Positions 25,752 to 33,959 of a DNA stretch of 64,000 bases are shown piece by piece. The stretch is from Pseudomonadota bacterium. Its GTDB lineage: Bacteria > Pseudomonadota > Alphaproteobacteria > Rhizobiales > Xanthobacteraceae. How positions within the stretch are numbered: the stretch's first letter is position 1; every line of letters begins with the position of its first letter. Under the pieces are notes generated by a model, which searched no databases, was not told the origin of the DNA, and saw nothing but the letters and a program-made list of their open reading frames with translations. The stretch is taken from assembly GCA_023451825.1 (NCBI GenBank), contig JAEXYA010000004.1:41860-105859 (forward strand), given 5' to 3'. A program made the translations under genes and the position numbers.

Positions 25752-26719
25752 AACGTTCGGTCGTGCTCGGCTGCGGCTCCTATCTGCCGGAGCGCATCCT
25801 CACCAATGCTGAACTGGCCAAGAAGGTCGATACGTCGGACGAGTGGATCGTCCAGCGCACCGGCATCCAGCAGCGCCATATCGCAGCCGAAGGCGAGTTC
25901 ACCTCGCATCTCGCCATCAAGGCCGCCAAGGCGGCGCTCGCCAATGCCGGCGTGGATGCGCAGTCCATCGACCTGATCGTGCTGGCGACCTCGACGCCGG
26001 ACCAGACCTTTCCGGCCACCGCCGTGGCGGTGCAGAACGCGCTCGGCATCACCCATGGCGCCGCCTTCGATCTGCAGGCCGTGTGCTCCGGCTTCATCTA
26101 TGCGCTGACCACCGCCGACAGCCTGCTGCGCACCGGCGCCGGCAAGCGGGCACTGGTGATCGGCGCCGAGACCTTTTCGCGCATTCTCGACTGGACCGAT
26201 CGCGGCACCTGCGTGCTGTTCGGCGACGGCGCCGGCGCCGTGGTGCTGGAAGCACAGGACGGCGCGGGGACCACGGCCGATCGCGGCGTGCTGACCACGC
26301 ATCTGCGTTCCGACGGCCGGCACAAGGAAAAGCTCTATGTCGACGGTGGCCCGTCTTCGACCCAGACGGTTGGCTATCTGCGCATGGAAGGCCGCGAAGT
26401 CTTCAAACATGCGGTGGGCATGATTACCGATGTGATTGTGGACGCTTTCGCCGCCACCGGCGCCGATGCGGACAGCATCGACTGGTTCGTGCCGCATCAG
26501 GCCAACAAGCGCATCATCGATGCGTCCGCGCACAAACTGCACATCGCGCCGGAGAAAGTCGTGCTGACCGTGGACCGCCACGGCAACACCTCGGCGGCAT
26601 CGATCCCGCTGGCACTAGCTGTTGCGGTCAATGACGGGCGTATCAAGAAAGGTGACCTGGTATTGCTCGAAGCCATGGGCGGCGGTTTCACTTGGGGCTC
26701 GGCACTGGTGCGCTGGTAG
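25748..26719 (+). CDS. fabH: Beta-ketoacyl-ACP synthase III
   Basis: 323 residues. It starts fatty-acid elongation by condensing acetyl-CoA with malonyl-ACP. The GTG start at 25748 lies in the plsX stop (GTGA). Catalytic triad: C113 in LQAVCSGFIYAL, the histidine in VPHQANKRII and the asparagine in HGNTSAASIPLAL. The TSDEWIVQRTGI segment near residue 29 is typical. The plsX-fabH-ihfA-merR order is a standard alphaproteobacterial block. Confidence 0.96.
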   Translation: MKRSVVLGCGSYLPERILTNAELAKKVDTSDEWIVQRTGIQQRHIAAEGEFTSHLAIKAAKAALANAGVDAQSIDLIVLATSTPDQTFPATAVAVQNALGITHGAAFDLQAVCSGFIYALTTADSLLRTGAGKRALVIGAETFSRILDWTDRGTCVLFGDGAGAVVLEAQDGAGTTADRGVLTTHLRSDGRHKEKLYVDGGPSSTQTVGYLRMEGREVFKHAVGMITDVIVDAFAATGADADSIDWFVPHQANKRIIDASAHKLHIAPEKVVLTVDRHGNTSAASIPLALAVAVNDGRIKKGDLVLLEAMGGGFTWGSALVRW

Positions 26720-26866
26720 CGCACCGCCGATGGTGGCAAAACCACAACATCTCAAATTGTCATGACTTTCCATGCGCTTGCAGCGCCATGCGGTGTTGAC
26801 CCGGCTTCGTTAACCTCCTAGTTTCCGGGGCGAATTTCGGTTCGCCGAAAAGTTTTTGGGGCTGGC

Positions 26867-27199
26867 ATGACGGGCACGGGAAAAACAGTCACACGCGTGG
26901 ATCTGTGTGAGGCGGTCTATCAAAAGGTAGGCTTGTCGCGCACCGAGTCGTCTGCGTTTGTTGAACTTGTTCTGAAAGAGATCACGGATTGTCTGGAAAA
27001 GGGCGAGACAGTGAAGCTGTCGTCGTTTGGCTCCTTCATGGTGCGCAGTAAAGGCGAGCGCATCGGACGCAATCCGAAGACGGGCACGGAAGTACCGATC
27101 TCGCCGCGGCGGGTGATGGTGTTCAAGCCGTCGGCGATCCTGAAACAGCGGATCAACGGCAATACGGACGCCGTCAGCAACGGCAAAGACCACGACTGA
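26867..27199 (+). CDS. ihfA: Integration host factor, alpha subunit
   Basis: 110 residues. It is a DNA-bending HU/IHF-family protein that pairs with IhfB. TRVDLCEAVYQKVGLSRTES forms the dimer helix; GETVKLSSFGSFMVRSKGERIGRNPKTGTEVPI carries the DNA-intercalating arm with RNPKTG, and PRRVMVFKPSAILK is the IhfA-type C-terminal signature. There are 147 bases of upstream non-coding sequence, AT-richer than the surroundings, probably with its own promoter. A MerR regulator follows 100 bases later. Confidence 0.95.
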   Translation: MTGTGKTVTRVDLCEAVYQKVGLSRTESSAFVELVLKEITDCLEKGETVKLSSFGSFMVRSKGERIGRNPKTGTEVPISPRRVMVFKPSAILKQRINGNTDAVSNGKDHD

Positions 27200-27300
27200 T
27201 TTCGGCTTTGTTTTGACGCGTTTTCTTCACGCGAACCGGTATCCACTTCGCTCGACGACGCTATTGATCAGCAACGGGATGAACCACAGGACTCCAGCAC

Positions 27301-28251
27301 TTGGATAAAGCGCCGGATGCGTTTCGGACCATCAGCGAGGTCGCCGACGACCTCGACATTCCGCAGCATGTGCTGCGGTTCTGGGAAACGCGGTTCACTC
27401 AAATCAAACCGATGAAGCGATCCGGCGGCCGGCGATATTATCGTCCGGACGACGTCGATCTGCTGCGTGGCATCCGCCGTCTTTTGTACGGCGAGGGTTA
27501 CACGATCCGCGGTGTGCAGCGGATCCTCAAAGAGAACGGCATCAAGGCGGTGCAGGGGCTGGTGGACGAAGAGGCCACGCCGGCCTTCGCGCCCGTGGCT
27601 GCGCGCGGGGCGGAGCCACGCATGTCGTCGGCCGCAGCGCCGCTCATGAGCAGGCCGGCGGCAAAGGCACCGGTCGTCGAGGACGAGCCGGAAGAAGAGG
27701 CCGAAGAAGAGATCGAAGACGAAGAGGCGGACGACGAGGAAGCCTCCGACGCGGAGTCCGAAGACGCCGAAGAAGAAGAGGAGGAGTCCGAAGAGGACGA
27801 CTCCGAGGAAGGCGACGAAGAGGAAGCCGAGGAAGAGGAAGACGAATCCGAAGAGGAAGCGTCGGACGACGACGACACGGAAGGCGAAGACGACGAGGAC
27901 GAGGGAGCAGAAGAGGAGGAGGAGGCCGAGCCTGAGCCGGTCGCCGCTCGCAAGGCGCCCGAAGTCCGCCCGCCGGAGGTGCGCGCCAACCCCGCGACGC
28001 GTGCCGCGCCGCGCGTCGAACCGCGTCTACAACAGGCCATCGGCCGCACCGATCCGGCGACCATGAGCCGCGCCAATCCGATGCCGTCAGCGCGCGCAAA
28101 TCCCGCCCCCGAGGCGCGCGTGAGCCCGCAGCCGGTGCCACAGCCGCGCCCGCCTGTGCGCTCATTGGACCGCGAGAGGCTGGAGGCCGTGCTCGAAGAT
28201 CTGCTCGCCGCCCGCCGCGCGCTGGATGCCGCGATGAAGGACGGCGGCTGA
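27301..28251 (+). CDS. MerR-family regulator with a long polyacidic tract
   Basis: 316 residues from a TTG at 27301 (CAGGA upstream). Residues 8-77 are a clear MerR helix-turn-helix (ISEVADDLDIPQHVLRFWE, GGRRYYRPDDVDLLRGIRRLL). MerR proteins following ihfA are usual in alphaproteobacteria. The odd part is residues 127-213, where nearly every residue is Glu, Asp, Ser or Ala. A Pro/Arg/Ala-rich stretch follows, then a short conserved C-terminal helix (DRERLEAVLEDLLAARRALDAAM). No cysteine metal-binding loop is seen, so it is not a metal sensor of the classic type. Target genes are unknown. Confidence 0.88.
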   Translation: MDKAPDAFRTISEVADDLDIPQHVLRFWETRFTQIKPMKRSGGRRYYRPDDVDLLRGIRRLLYGEGYTIRGVQRILKENGIKAVQGLVDEEATPAFAPVAARGAEPRMSSAAAPLMSRPAAKAPVVEDEPEEEAEEEIEDEEADDEEASDAESEDAEEEEEESEEDDSEEGDEEEAEEEEDESEEEASDDDDTEGEDDEDEGAEEEEEAEPEPVAARKAPEVRPPEVRANPATRAAPRVEPRLQQAIGRTDPATMSRANPMPSARANPAPEARVSPQPVPQPRPPVRSLDRERLEAVLEDLLAARRALDAAMKDGG

Positions 28252-28291
28252 GCGGCGCTGCGGTCGAGAGACCAAATGAGCCAGTAATCGT

Positions 28292-28317
28292 GGAACTTTG
28301 CCGACCTAGGGTCAGTT
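28292..28317 (+). promoter_or_regulatory. Candidate EcfG (general stress) promoter
   Basis: GGAAC at 28292-28296 and AGTT at 28314-28317 are 17 bases apart; the published EcfG consensus in this order is GGAAC-N16/17-CGTT. One mismatch. It sits about 35 bases before the start of the 49-residue membrane protein, leaving a leader of normal length. Confidence 0.45.
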
Positions 28318-28351
28318 GTATCGATCGGATACTCTAATCCGAGGTGTAGAC

Positions 28352-28501
28352 ATGACCGACTGGCATTCGGCTGCTGGCGCCCATGAGATCCAGCACAAAG
28401 CGATCCAGCATGAGGACGATGTTGGCTACTACAGCGGATGGACGATCAGTGGCTTGGCCGTTCTGGCCACCATTGGGGTGGTCTGGCTGGTCGGGATGTA
28501 G
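28352..28501 (+). CDS. Small single-pass membrane protein (49 residues)
   Basis: ATG 28352, product MTDWHSAAGAHEIQHKAIQH followed by an acidic stretch (EDDVGYYSG) and a C-terminal membrane segment (residues about 28-48, LAVLATIGVVWLVGM). The N-terminal half is rich in His and Glu. Family unknown. The candidate EcfG promoter just upstream suggests induction in general stress. Coding status rests on the clean signal, composition and start context. Confidence 0.65.
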   Translation: MTDWHSAAGAHEIQHKAIQHEDDVGYYSGWTISGLAVLATIGVVWLVGM

Positions 28502-28624
28502 CCGATCCGCAGATGCGATTTCAGGCGTCGCGCGGTCGGCTCCGCGCGCAATGTTCCTGAACGGCCTAAATCGACCTTGCGCGCCGGGGCGAATATCCCT
28601 AATCAATCAGCGCCGTCAGGCATT

Positions 28625-28702
28625 CGGAGCGTAGCGCAGCCCGGTTAGCGCACTAGTCTGGGAGACTAGGGGTCGGAGGTTCGAATCCTCTCGCTCCGAC
28701 CA
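28625..28702 (+). tRNA. tRNA-Pro(GGG)
   Basis: Cloverleaf readable by eye: acceptor CGGAGCG / CGCTCCG, anticodon stem CTAGT / ACTAG with loop CTGGGAG (anticodon GGG), T-arm GGAGG-TTCGAAT-CCTCT, discriminator A and an encoded CCA. No integrase or attachment-site duplication is seen nearby. Confidence 0.96.
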
Positions 28703-28734
28703 ACTAAATACTTGAGTTTGCTGGATAAACGACG

Positions 28735-28767
28735 AAAAGGCCCGGATTGCTCCGGGCCTTTCGTTTT
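28735..28767 (+). terminator. Intrinsic terminator after tRNA-Pro
   Basis: AAAGGCCCGGA, loop TTGC, TCCGGGCCTTT then CGTTTTG. It also faces the minus-strand gene ending at 28780, with AAAA on that side, so it may work in both directions. Confidence 0.85.
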
Positions 28768-28779
28768 GGCTAGGCTTGA

Positions 28780-29067
28780 TCAGTAATAGCCGTAGCTGCG
28801 GTAATAGCGCGGACCGCCGCCGTAATAGCCGTAGCGGGGACCATCATAATATCGCGGGCCGTCGTAATAACGGCGAGGGCCGTAATAGCCCGGTCCGGGA
28901 CCATAGGCATAAGCGCCGCTGGCTGCGGCGCCGGCGACCAATGCGCCAGCCGCCAGACCCAGACCGATGGCTGCGCCACGACCGCCGCGCGCTTCCGCGG
29001 GCTTGGTGGTGATGGTGGCCGCGCCAAGGGCCGCAATGGTGGCGAGAGCGAGTGCTGTTCTCTTCAT
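28780..29067 (-). CDS. Small secreted Gly/Tyr-rich protein
   Basis: 95 residues from ATG 29067 (AGGAG seven bases upstream); the longer in-frame start lacks a signal and is rejected. A signal peptide (MKRTALALATIAALGAAT...) and an alanine/glycine-rich hydrophobic stretch (GLAAGALVAGAAASGAYAYG) precede a low-complexity tail made of GPRYYDGPRYYDGPRYGYYG-type repeats. Similar Tyr/Gly-rich proteins are common in Bradyrhizobium genomes. The function is unknown; an envelope or surface role is inferred from the signal. Confidence 0.75.
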   Translation of the reverse strand: MKRTALALATIAALGAATITTKPAEARGGRGAAIGLGLAAGALVAGAAASGAYAYGPGPGYYGPRRYYDGPRYYDGPRYGYYGGGPRYYRSYGYY

Positions 29068-29331
29068 GCTGCTTCTCCTTGTTCTCGGGAAGGCAACGTG
29101 TGGCTTCGCGCATCGTTCATGCCCCAGGGGCAATGCAGCCATATGGAACAGGGGCGGGAACATCGCATAAACAAAAATGACCCGGAACCGAAAGCTCCGA
29201 GCCATTTCCACGCAGGCGTACATCCGGCCCGCGTTAACCTGATCATCACTGTGAGTCGTGATCGTTAATGCGAGGTTAGCGTTCGCATAAGAATGCGTGA
29301 TGACGTGTGTGCGTCAGTTTTGTGCCGTCGC

Positions 29332-29499
29332 TCACCCGGTCGGCCCTTCGACTTCGTCGCCATCCTTGTCAGGAAGCACACCGCTGCCCGGCGTTTTGTG
29401 ATGGTCGGTCAGTTCGGGTTTATCATGCGTGCCTGCCGGCGAGATTTTCTCATCCCGCGGAGCCTTGTCGCTGTCGCGTTTTTTCGTGTCCCTGCTCAT
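29332..29499 (-). CDS. Very small hydrophilic protein (55 residues)
   Basis: ATG at 29499, ending at 29332. The product is MSRDTKKRDSDKAPRDEKIS followed by a Pro/Gly/Asp-rich tail ending GGDEVEGPTG-like (DKDGDEVEGPTG). It is almost entirely charged residues plus Pro and Gly, so probably disordered. There is no clear Shine-Dalgarno site; a perfect EcfG promoter ends only nine bases before the ATG, which would make the mRNA nearly leaderless. Family not named. Coding status is supported by its protein-like composition and this promoter. Confidence 0.55.
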   Translation of the reverse strand: MSRDTKKRDSDKAPRDEKISPAGTHDKPELTDHHKTPGSGVLPDKDGDEVEGPTG

Positions 29500-29507
29500 G
29501 CCGTGAA

Positions 29508-29532
29508 AACGCGCGTTGCAACATCGCGTTCC
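29508..29532 (-). promoter_or_regulatory. EcfG-type promoter, exact consensus match
   Basis: On the minus strand GGAAC (29532-29528), 16 bases, CGTT (29511-29508). This matches the EcfG consensus GGAAC-N16/17-CGTT in every fixed position. Transcription would start about 29500-29502, at the ATG of the 55-residue gene. Confidence 0.6.
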
Positions 29533-29638
29533 CGCCGGACGCGTCATTACGATGTCGGCACCCATTTGAGGTTTAAATTAAATGGAACCTTTGGATGGGC
29601 CCGGACTTGTCAGTGGAGATTTCACAGGAAGGGACACT

Positions 29639-29884
29639 ATGATCAAGAAATTGGCTCTGCTGGCTGCTGCCGGCCTTCTCTATATCGGCACTCCGGCGGC
29701 TCCGGCTGCTGCCCAGGGTATCAATGTCCAGATCGGCGGTGGCGGTTATCACCATGGCCATCGCGGCTATCATCGTGGGCCCGGCTATCATCGTGGTCAT
29801 GGTTATCGTGGTAGCCGCGCTTACTACGGTCCGCGCCACGGCCACCGCCATGGCGGTCGCACCAAGACCATCATCGTCCGCTAA
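29639..29884 (+). CDS. Small secreted Gly/His-rich protein
   Basis: 81 residues from ATG 29639 (AGGAAGG upstream). A signal peptide (MIKKLALLAAAGLLYIGTPA, cleaved near AAAQG) precedes a mature part dominated by His, Gly, Tyr and Arg (GGYHHGHRGYHRGPGYHRG and similar). The histidine density suggests metal binding, but no structured motif is seen. It resembles the Gly/Tyr-rich protein at 28780-29067 in layout, not in sequence. Confidence 0.75.
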   Translation: MIKKLALLAAAGLLYIGTPAAPAAAQGINVQIGGGGYHHGHRGYHRGPGYHRGHGYRGSRAYYGPRHGHRHGGRTKTIIVR

Positions 29885-29954
29885 AGCGAACGACTTTCAT
29901 CGACAGCAGCCTCGCATCAGCGGGGCTGTTTTCGTTTGTGCAGCCGTTTGCAGA

Positions 29955-30887
29955 TCAGTGGCCGATCCACGGCTCGGCCAGATACCGTAGCAGCTTGGCT
30001 TCACGGCGGCCGCGCGAGACGGTGTCGAGGATCAAACCCGAAAACAACGCGATGACCGCGACCAGCATGATGCCGGTGGAGAGGATTGCGGTTGGAAAGC
30101 GCGGTACGACGCCCTGTTCGAGATAAGTCACGATCAGCGGGATCGACAGGATCACCGACATCGATGCCAGCGTGATGGCGATGGTGGTGAAGAAGCGCAG
30201 CGGCTTTTCCGAGCGGTACAGTTTCAGGATGGTGCCGAGAATGCGAAACCCATCGCGCCAGGTGTTGAGCTTGCTATGCGAGCCTTCCGGGCGGGAGAAA
30301 TACGGGGTCTGCATTTCCGCCACCGGGATCGACAATTCGAGCGCATGCACGCTGAGTTCGGTCTCGATCTCGAACCCATCGGACAGCACCGGGATCGTTT
30401 TCACGAAGCGGCGCGAAAACACACGATAGCCTGAGAGAATGTCCTCGAAGCCGCGACCGAAGGTGTCGGCGAGGAAACGCGTCAGCAGAAAATTTCCCGT
30501 GCGGTGGCCCGGGCGATAGGCTGCCGTATCCTGGTCGATGCGCTGGGCAACTACCATATCGAGGCGCTCATCGATCAGTTTGGCGATCATGGCGGGCGCG
30601 CTGGCGGCGTCATAGGTCGCGTCGCCATCGACCATCACATAGATATCGGCGTCGACGTCGGCAAACATGCGACGCACCACATGGCCTTTGCCCTGGTGCC
30701 GCTCGCTGCGCACATGGGCGCCAGCTGCGCTGGCAATGGCCACCGTGTCGTCGGACGAATTGTTGTCATAGACATAGACCTCGGCCATCGGCAGCGCGGC
30801 GCGAAAATCATGCACGACCTGAGCGATGGCGGCGGCTTCATTGAAACAGGGGACGAGCACGGCAATGCGGATCGTGGCTTCCGTCAT
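29955..30887 (-). CDS. Family 2 glycosyltransferase (DPM1/GtrB-like)
   Basis: 310 residues from ATG 30887, which overlaps the stop of the polymerase gene (ATGA, 30884-30887). The GT-A fold starts IRIAVLVPCFNEAAAIAQVV. The nucleotide-sugar region holds VYDNNSSDDT and MVDGDATYD (DxD-type metal site), and FEDILSGYRVFSRR is the acceptor region. Two C-terminal membrane helices (FFTTIAITLASMSVILSIPLIV and ILSTGIMLVAVIALFSGLIL) resemble polyprenyl-phosphate glycosyltransferases. It is the last gene of the minus-strand half of the polysaccharide locus; the sugar is unknown. Confidence 0.9.
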   Translation of the reverse strand: MTEATIRIAVLVPCFNEAAAIAQVVHDFRAALPMAEVYVYDNNSSDDTVAIASAAGAHVRSERHQGKGHVVRRMFADVDADIYVMVDGDATYDAASAPAMIAKLIDERLDMVVAQRIDQDTAAYRPGHRTGNFLLTRFLADTFGRGFEDILSGYRVFSRRFVKTIPVLSDGFEIETELSVHALELSIPVAEMQTPYFSRPEGSHSKLNTWRDGFRILGTILKLYRSEKPLRFFTTIAITLASMSVILSIPLIVTYLEQGVVPRFPTAILSTGIMLVAVIALFSGLILDTVSRGRREAKLLRYLAEPWIGH

Positions 30888-32161
30888 CGTGCGGGCAGTC
30901 CTTCTGCTGGAGCGGCGCTGAGCTGGTTTTCGTAGCGCGTCGTCGCGATGTGACGCTGGGTGGCAACGAACAGGCCCCACATCAGGCCGAGCATCAGCCA
31001 GAAATGGCGCCAGTGATCGGTGTCGATGATGAAGGCTTCGCCGACCGTGCCGAGATAGGCCGAGAACACCGCGAGATAAGGCCGCTGCCATGGCGTCCGC
31101 ACGAAGATGTAGCGGAAGCCGATGAAGGCTGTCGTGAACACCAGCGCCGGATAGAACACGCCCGAAATCCAGCCGCCGGACATGAAGGCGTTCAGATACG
31201 AATTGTGCGTGTCTTCCGGGAAGAACTTGTTGAATTGCAGCGGGCCGATGCCGAAGGGCAGATCGAGCGCCATCTGCGCGCCGAGCAGATGGCGGCCGAA
31301 GCGGCCGAAGCGGCCTTCGTCGTATTTCTGGTCGAAGGAGGCGCGCTGCTGGAACATGTCGCGGATGAAGTCGAATTGCAGCAGGATCAAGAGGACCAGC
31401 GCGACGGCAACGATCGCCGCAATCGCCATGATGACGATACGCGAGCGCTGGCGGTTGGTCTGGCTGGTGAACATCATGAGCAGCAACATGAAAGCTGCGG
31501 TGAGGGCGAGCAGGCCCCAAGCCGCGCGCGAAAAAGCGAGCAGCAGCGCCAGCGTGATGATGCCGAGCAGAATGGTCGAGCGCAGCGAACGGCCAAAGCC
31601 GTCGCTGACGACGCTCTGCAGGCAGAACAGCGCCGGCAGCACCAGGAAGGCGCCGAACACGTTCGGGTCCTTGAAGGTGCCGGCGGCACGCCCATACAGC
31701 GTGAAGAGTTCGCCGGGCGTCAGGCGCAGATAACCGGCGATGCCGGCGAGCGACGCAATCACGGCGCCGGCGATCAGGCCGGAGCGCAGATAATGCAGCC
31801 GCGCTGCAGTGTCTTCGGAGACGACGAGGGCGATGAAGATGGCGGTGACCGCCATGTACCAGGATGTCAGGATCCAGTAGACGATGGGCTGCTGGTCGAG
31901 CAGCGGAATGGCTGAGATCGTGTAGCCGACATTCACTGCGAACAGCAGCAGCGCCAGCGGCATGAAAGCCAGGCGCATGCGCAGGCCGGTGGCGGCGAAC
32001 ACCACGACGGAAGTCAGCGCGAAGATCTCATAGGGGCTCGGCTCGATGAAGACGATGGCGCCGCCCATGCCCATCAGCCACAGCAAGGCATGCTGCAAGG
32101 TCGCGACGGCGGGAGCCATCGGTGCTGCATGAGCGTCATCGCTGGATGCGTATAGGGTCAT
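30884..32161 (-). CDS. O-antigen ligase / Wzy-type polymerase family protein
   Basis: 425 residues with about 10-12 membrane helices. The periplasmic loop ends GIGPLQFNKFFPEDTHNSYLNAFMSGG; the histidine-asparagine motif (DTHNSYLN) is the typical Wzy_C/WaaL signature. In holdfast-like loci the same family provides the polymerase (HfsC/HfsI). Its 3' end overlaps the GT2 gene, so the two are translationally coupled. A family C palindrome separates it from the initiating transferase upstream. Ligase or polymerase activity cannot be told apart from sequence. Confidence 0.85.
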   Translation of the reverse strand: MTLYASSDDAHAAPMAPAVATLQHALLWLMGMGGAIVFIEPSPYEIFALTSVVVFAATGLRMRLAFMPLALLLFAVNVGYTISAIPLLDQQPIVYWILTSWYMAVTAIFIALVVSEDTAARLHYLRSGLIAGAVIASLAGIAGYLRLTPGELFTLYGRAAGTFKDPNVFGAFLVLPALFCLQSVVSDGFGRSLRSTILLGIITLALLLAFSRAAWGLLALTAAFMLLLMMFTSQTNRQRSRIVIMAIAAIVAVALVLLILLQFDFIRDMFQQRASFDQKYDEGRFGRFGRHLLGAQMALDLPFGIGPLQFNKFFPEDTHNSYLNAFMSGGWISGVFYPALVFTTAFIGFRYIFVRTPWQRPYLAVFSAYLGTVGEAFIIDTDHWRHFWLMLGLMWGLFVATQRHIATTRYENQLSAAPAEGLPAR

Positions 32162-32213
32162 GCAGCGATGTTAGCGGGGGCGGGTGAATGAGAGGTGTAA
32201 GGGACGCTCTGCT

Positions 32214-32302
32214 GTAGGGCGGATTAGGCGCAGCCGTAATCCGCCGCGGAGTTTCAGCTTTGAGTGCGGCCGGCGGATTACGCTGCGCTCATCCGCCCTA
32301 CG
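32214..32302. repeat. Intergenic palindrome, family C
   Basis: GTAGGGCGGATTAGGCGCAGCCGTAATCCGCCG ... CGGCGGATTACGCTGCGCTCATCCGCCCTACG, within the minus-strand polysaccharide gene run, just after the end of the initiating transferase gene. Confidence 0.88.
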
Positions 32303-32312
32303 GCCACGGCGT

Positions 32313-33851
32313 TCAATACGCGTTCTCGTTCTTCGTCAGCATCGAGACCGGCGTGCGGAACAGGATGTAGGCGTCGAACAGCACCGACCAGTTCTCGATG
32401 TAATAGAGGTCGAACTCGACGCGCTTCTGGATCTTCTCCTCGCTGTCGACTTCGCCGCGCCAGCCATTGACCTGGGCCCAGCCGGTGATGCCTGGCTTGA
32501 CGCGGTGGCGGGCGAAATAGCCGTCGACGGCTTCATCGAGCAACTGGCTCTGCAGCTTCTGCTGCACCGCATGCGGGCGCGGCCCGACCAGCGATAGGTT
32601 GCCCTTGAACACCACATTGAACAACTGCGGCAGCTCGTCGATGCTGGACTTGCGGATGAACCGACCGACACGGGTGACGCGCTTGTCGCCCTTGGTCACC
32701 ACGGTCTTGGCGAGCGGGTCGGCCTGATCGTGATACAGCGAGCGGAACTTGAAGACGTCGATGCGCTCATTGTTGAAGCCGAAGCGCTTCTGGCGAAACA
32801 GCACGGGGCCGGGGCTGTCGAGTTTGATCGCGAGCGCGACAATGGCCATGAAGGGCAGCGCGCAGAGCAGCGCGATGCCGCCGACCACGCGGTCGAACAG
32901 CCATTTCATCACCAGATCCCAATCGGTGATCGGCGCCTCGAACACGTCGAGGGTGGGCACCTTGCCGAGATAGGAGTAGGAGCGGGGGCGGAAGCGCAGC
33001 TTGTTGGTATGCGCGGACAAGCGAATGTCCACCGGCAGCACCCACAATTTCTTCAGCATATCGAGAATGCGCGTTTCTGCTGAAATCGGCAGCGCGAACA
33101 GCACAAGATCAACGCGGGTGCGGCGGGCGAATTCGATGATGTCATCGATCTTGCCGAGCTTTGGCGCGCCGGAAATGATATCCATCGCGCGCTTGTCGTT
33201 GCGGTCGTCGAACACGCCGAGGATCTGAATGTCGGAATCCACCTGCGACTGCAATTCGCGGATCAATTGTTCGCCATTGACGTCAGCGCCGACAATGACG
33301 GTGCGGCGCGCGAGCCGACCTTGCTGCGCCCAGCGGATGATCAATGCGCGCAGGATGGTGCGCTGTGCGATCAAGGCGATGAGGCCGACAATGAAGAAGG
33401 ACGACAACCAGACGCGCGAGACTTCGCCGCCGAATTTGCCGAAGAACGATACGCCGATGAACAGCAGGAAGACGAAGGCCCAGGCCGACACCATGCGCGT
33501 CAATTGCTTCACGCGGCCGCGAAACATCTGCAGGTGATAGATATCGGCGGCCTGGAAACACGCCACCGCAACTGCGGACAATGCGATGATCCCTGCCATA
33601 TAGGCCCATGAAAAGCCGGCGCCGGGCACGACATAGGCGAAATACAGCGCCGTGCCGACAATGCCGAGCATCACGAAATCGACAGCGCGCACGGCGCCGG
33701 TGATCACCACAGGCGAATAGGCCGAGCGGACCTTCTGTTCGACAAGGGCAAGTGCCTCTGGCGTCAGACGGCGGCGGCGTTCGAACTGGCGCGGCGCAGA
33801 CGTATCTGTCGCGGCAGCGTCGATCATTGAGCGTGCGTTGATCGGGTCCAA
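32313..33851 (-). CDS. Undecaprenyl-phosphate hexose-1-phosphate transferase (polyprenyl glycosylphosphotransferase)
   Basis: 512 residues. An N-terminal membrane region with 4-5 helices and a CoA-binding-like cytoplasmic domain (VIVGADVNGEQLIRELQ) precede the bacterial sugar transferase domain: KLDSPGPVLFRQKRFGFNNE, FKFRSL, RVTRVGRFIRKSSIDELPQL and LSLVGPRPHA. It loads the first sugar phosphate on undecaprenyl phosphate, starting repeat-unit synthesis (WcaJ / HfsE / UppE type). The TTG at 33851 has GGGAAA upstream; an ATG at 33827 is the alternative. It heads the minus-strand run. Confidence 0.93.
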   Translation of the reverse strand: MDPINARSMIDAAATDTSAPRQFERRRRLTPEALALVEQKVRSAYSPVVITGAVRAVDFVMLGIVGTALYFAYVVPGAGFSWAYMAGIIALSAVAVACFQAADIYHLQMFRGRVKQLTRMVSAWAFVFLLFIGVSFFGKFGGEVSRVWLSSFFIVGLIALIAQRTILRALIIRWAQQGRLARRTVIVGADVNGEQLIRELQSQVDSDIQILGVFDDRNDKRAMDIISGAPKLGKIDDIIEFARRTRVDLVLFALPISAETRILDMLKKLWVLPVDIRLSAHTNKLRFRPRSYSYLGKVPTLDVFEAPITDWDLVMKWLFDRVVGGIALLCALPFMAIVALAIKLDSPGPVLFRQKRFGFNNERIDVFKFRSLYHDQADPLAKTVVTKGDKRVTRVGRFIRKSSIDELPQLFNVVFKGNLSLVGPRPHAVQQKLQSQLLDEAVDGYFARHRVKPGITGWAQVNGWRGEVDSEEKIQKRVEFDLYYIENWSVLFDAYILFRTPVSMLTKNENAY

Positions 33852-33959
33852 TGCGAATTTCCCGTTATTGCGAGGCAGGCGACGCGTTCTCGCGAGCCTA
33901 CTCCTTTTTCCGCTGAATTAGCGGACAAATCGGAAGAATTCGTTACAAGTTAATGAGAG

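Noticed and set aside
28625..28702. tRNA-Pro and tRNA-Leu as sites of an integrated element
   Set aside because: No integrase, no duplicated 3' tRNA end and no phage-like genes on either side; both tRNAs are flanked by ordinary genes.
29584..29605. A third EcfG promoter before the His-rich protein (GGAAC at 29584)
   Set aside because: The -10 position has ACTT or CTTG instead of CGTT at 16 or 17 bases, so it does not meet the consensus.
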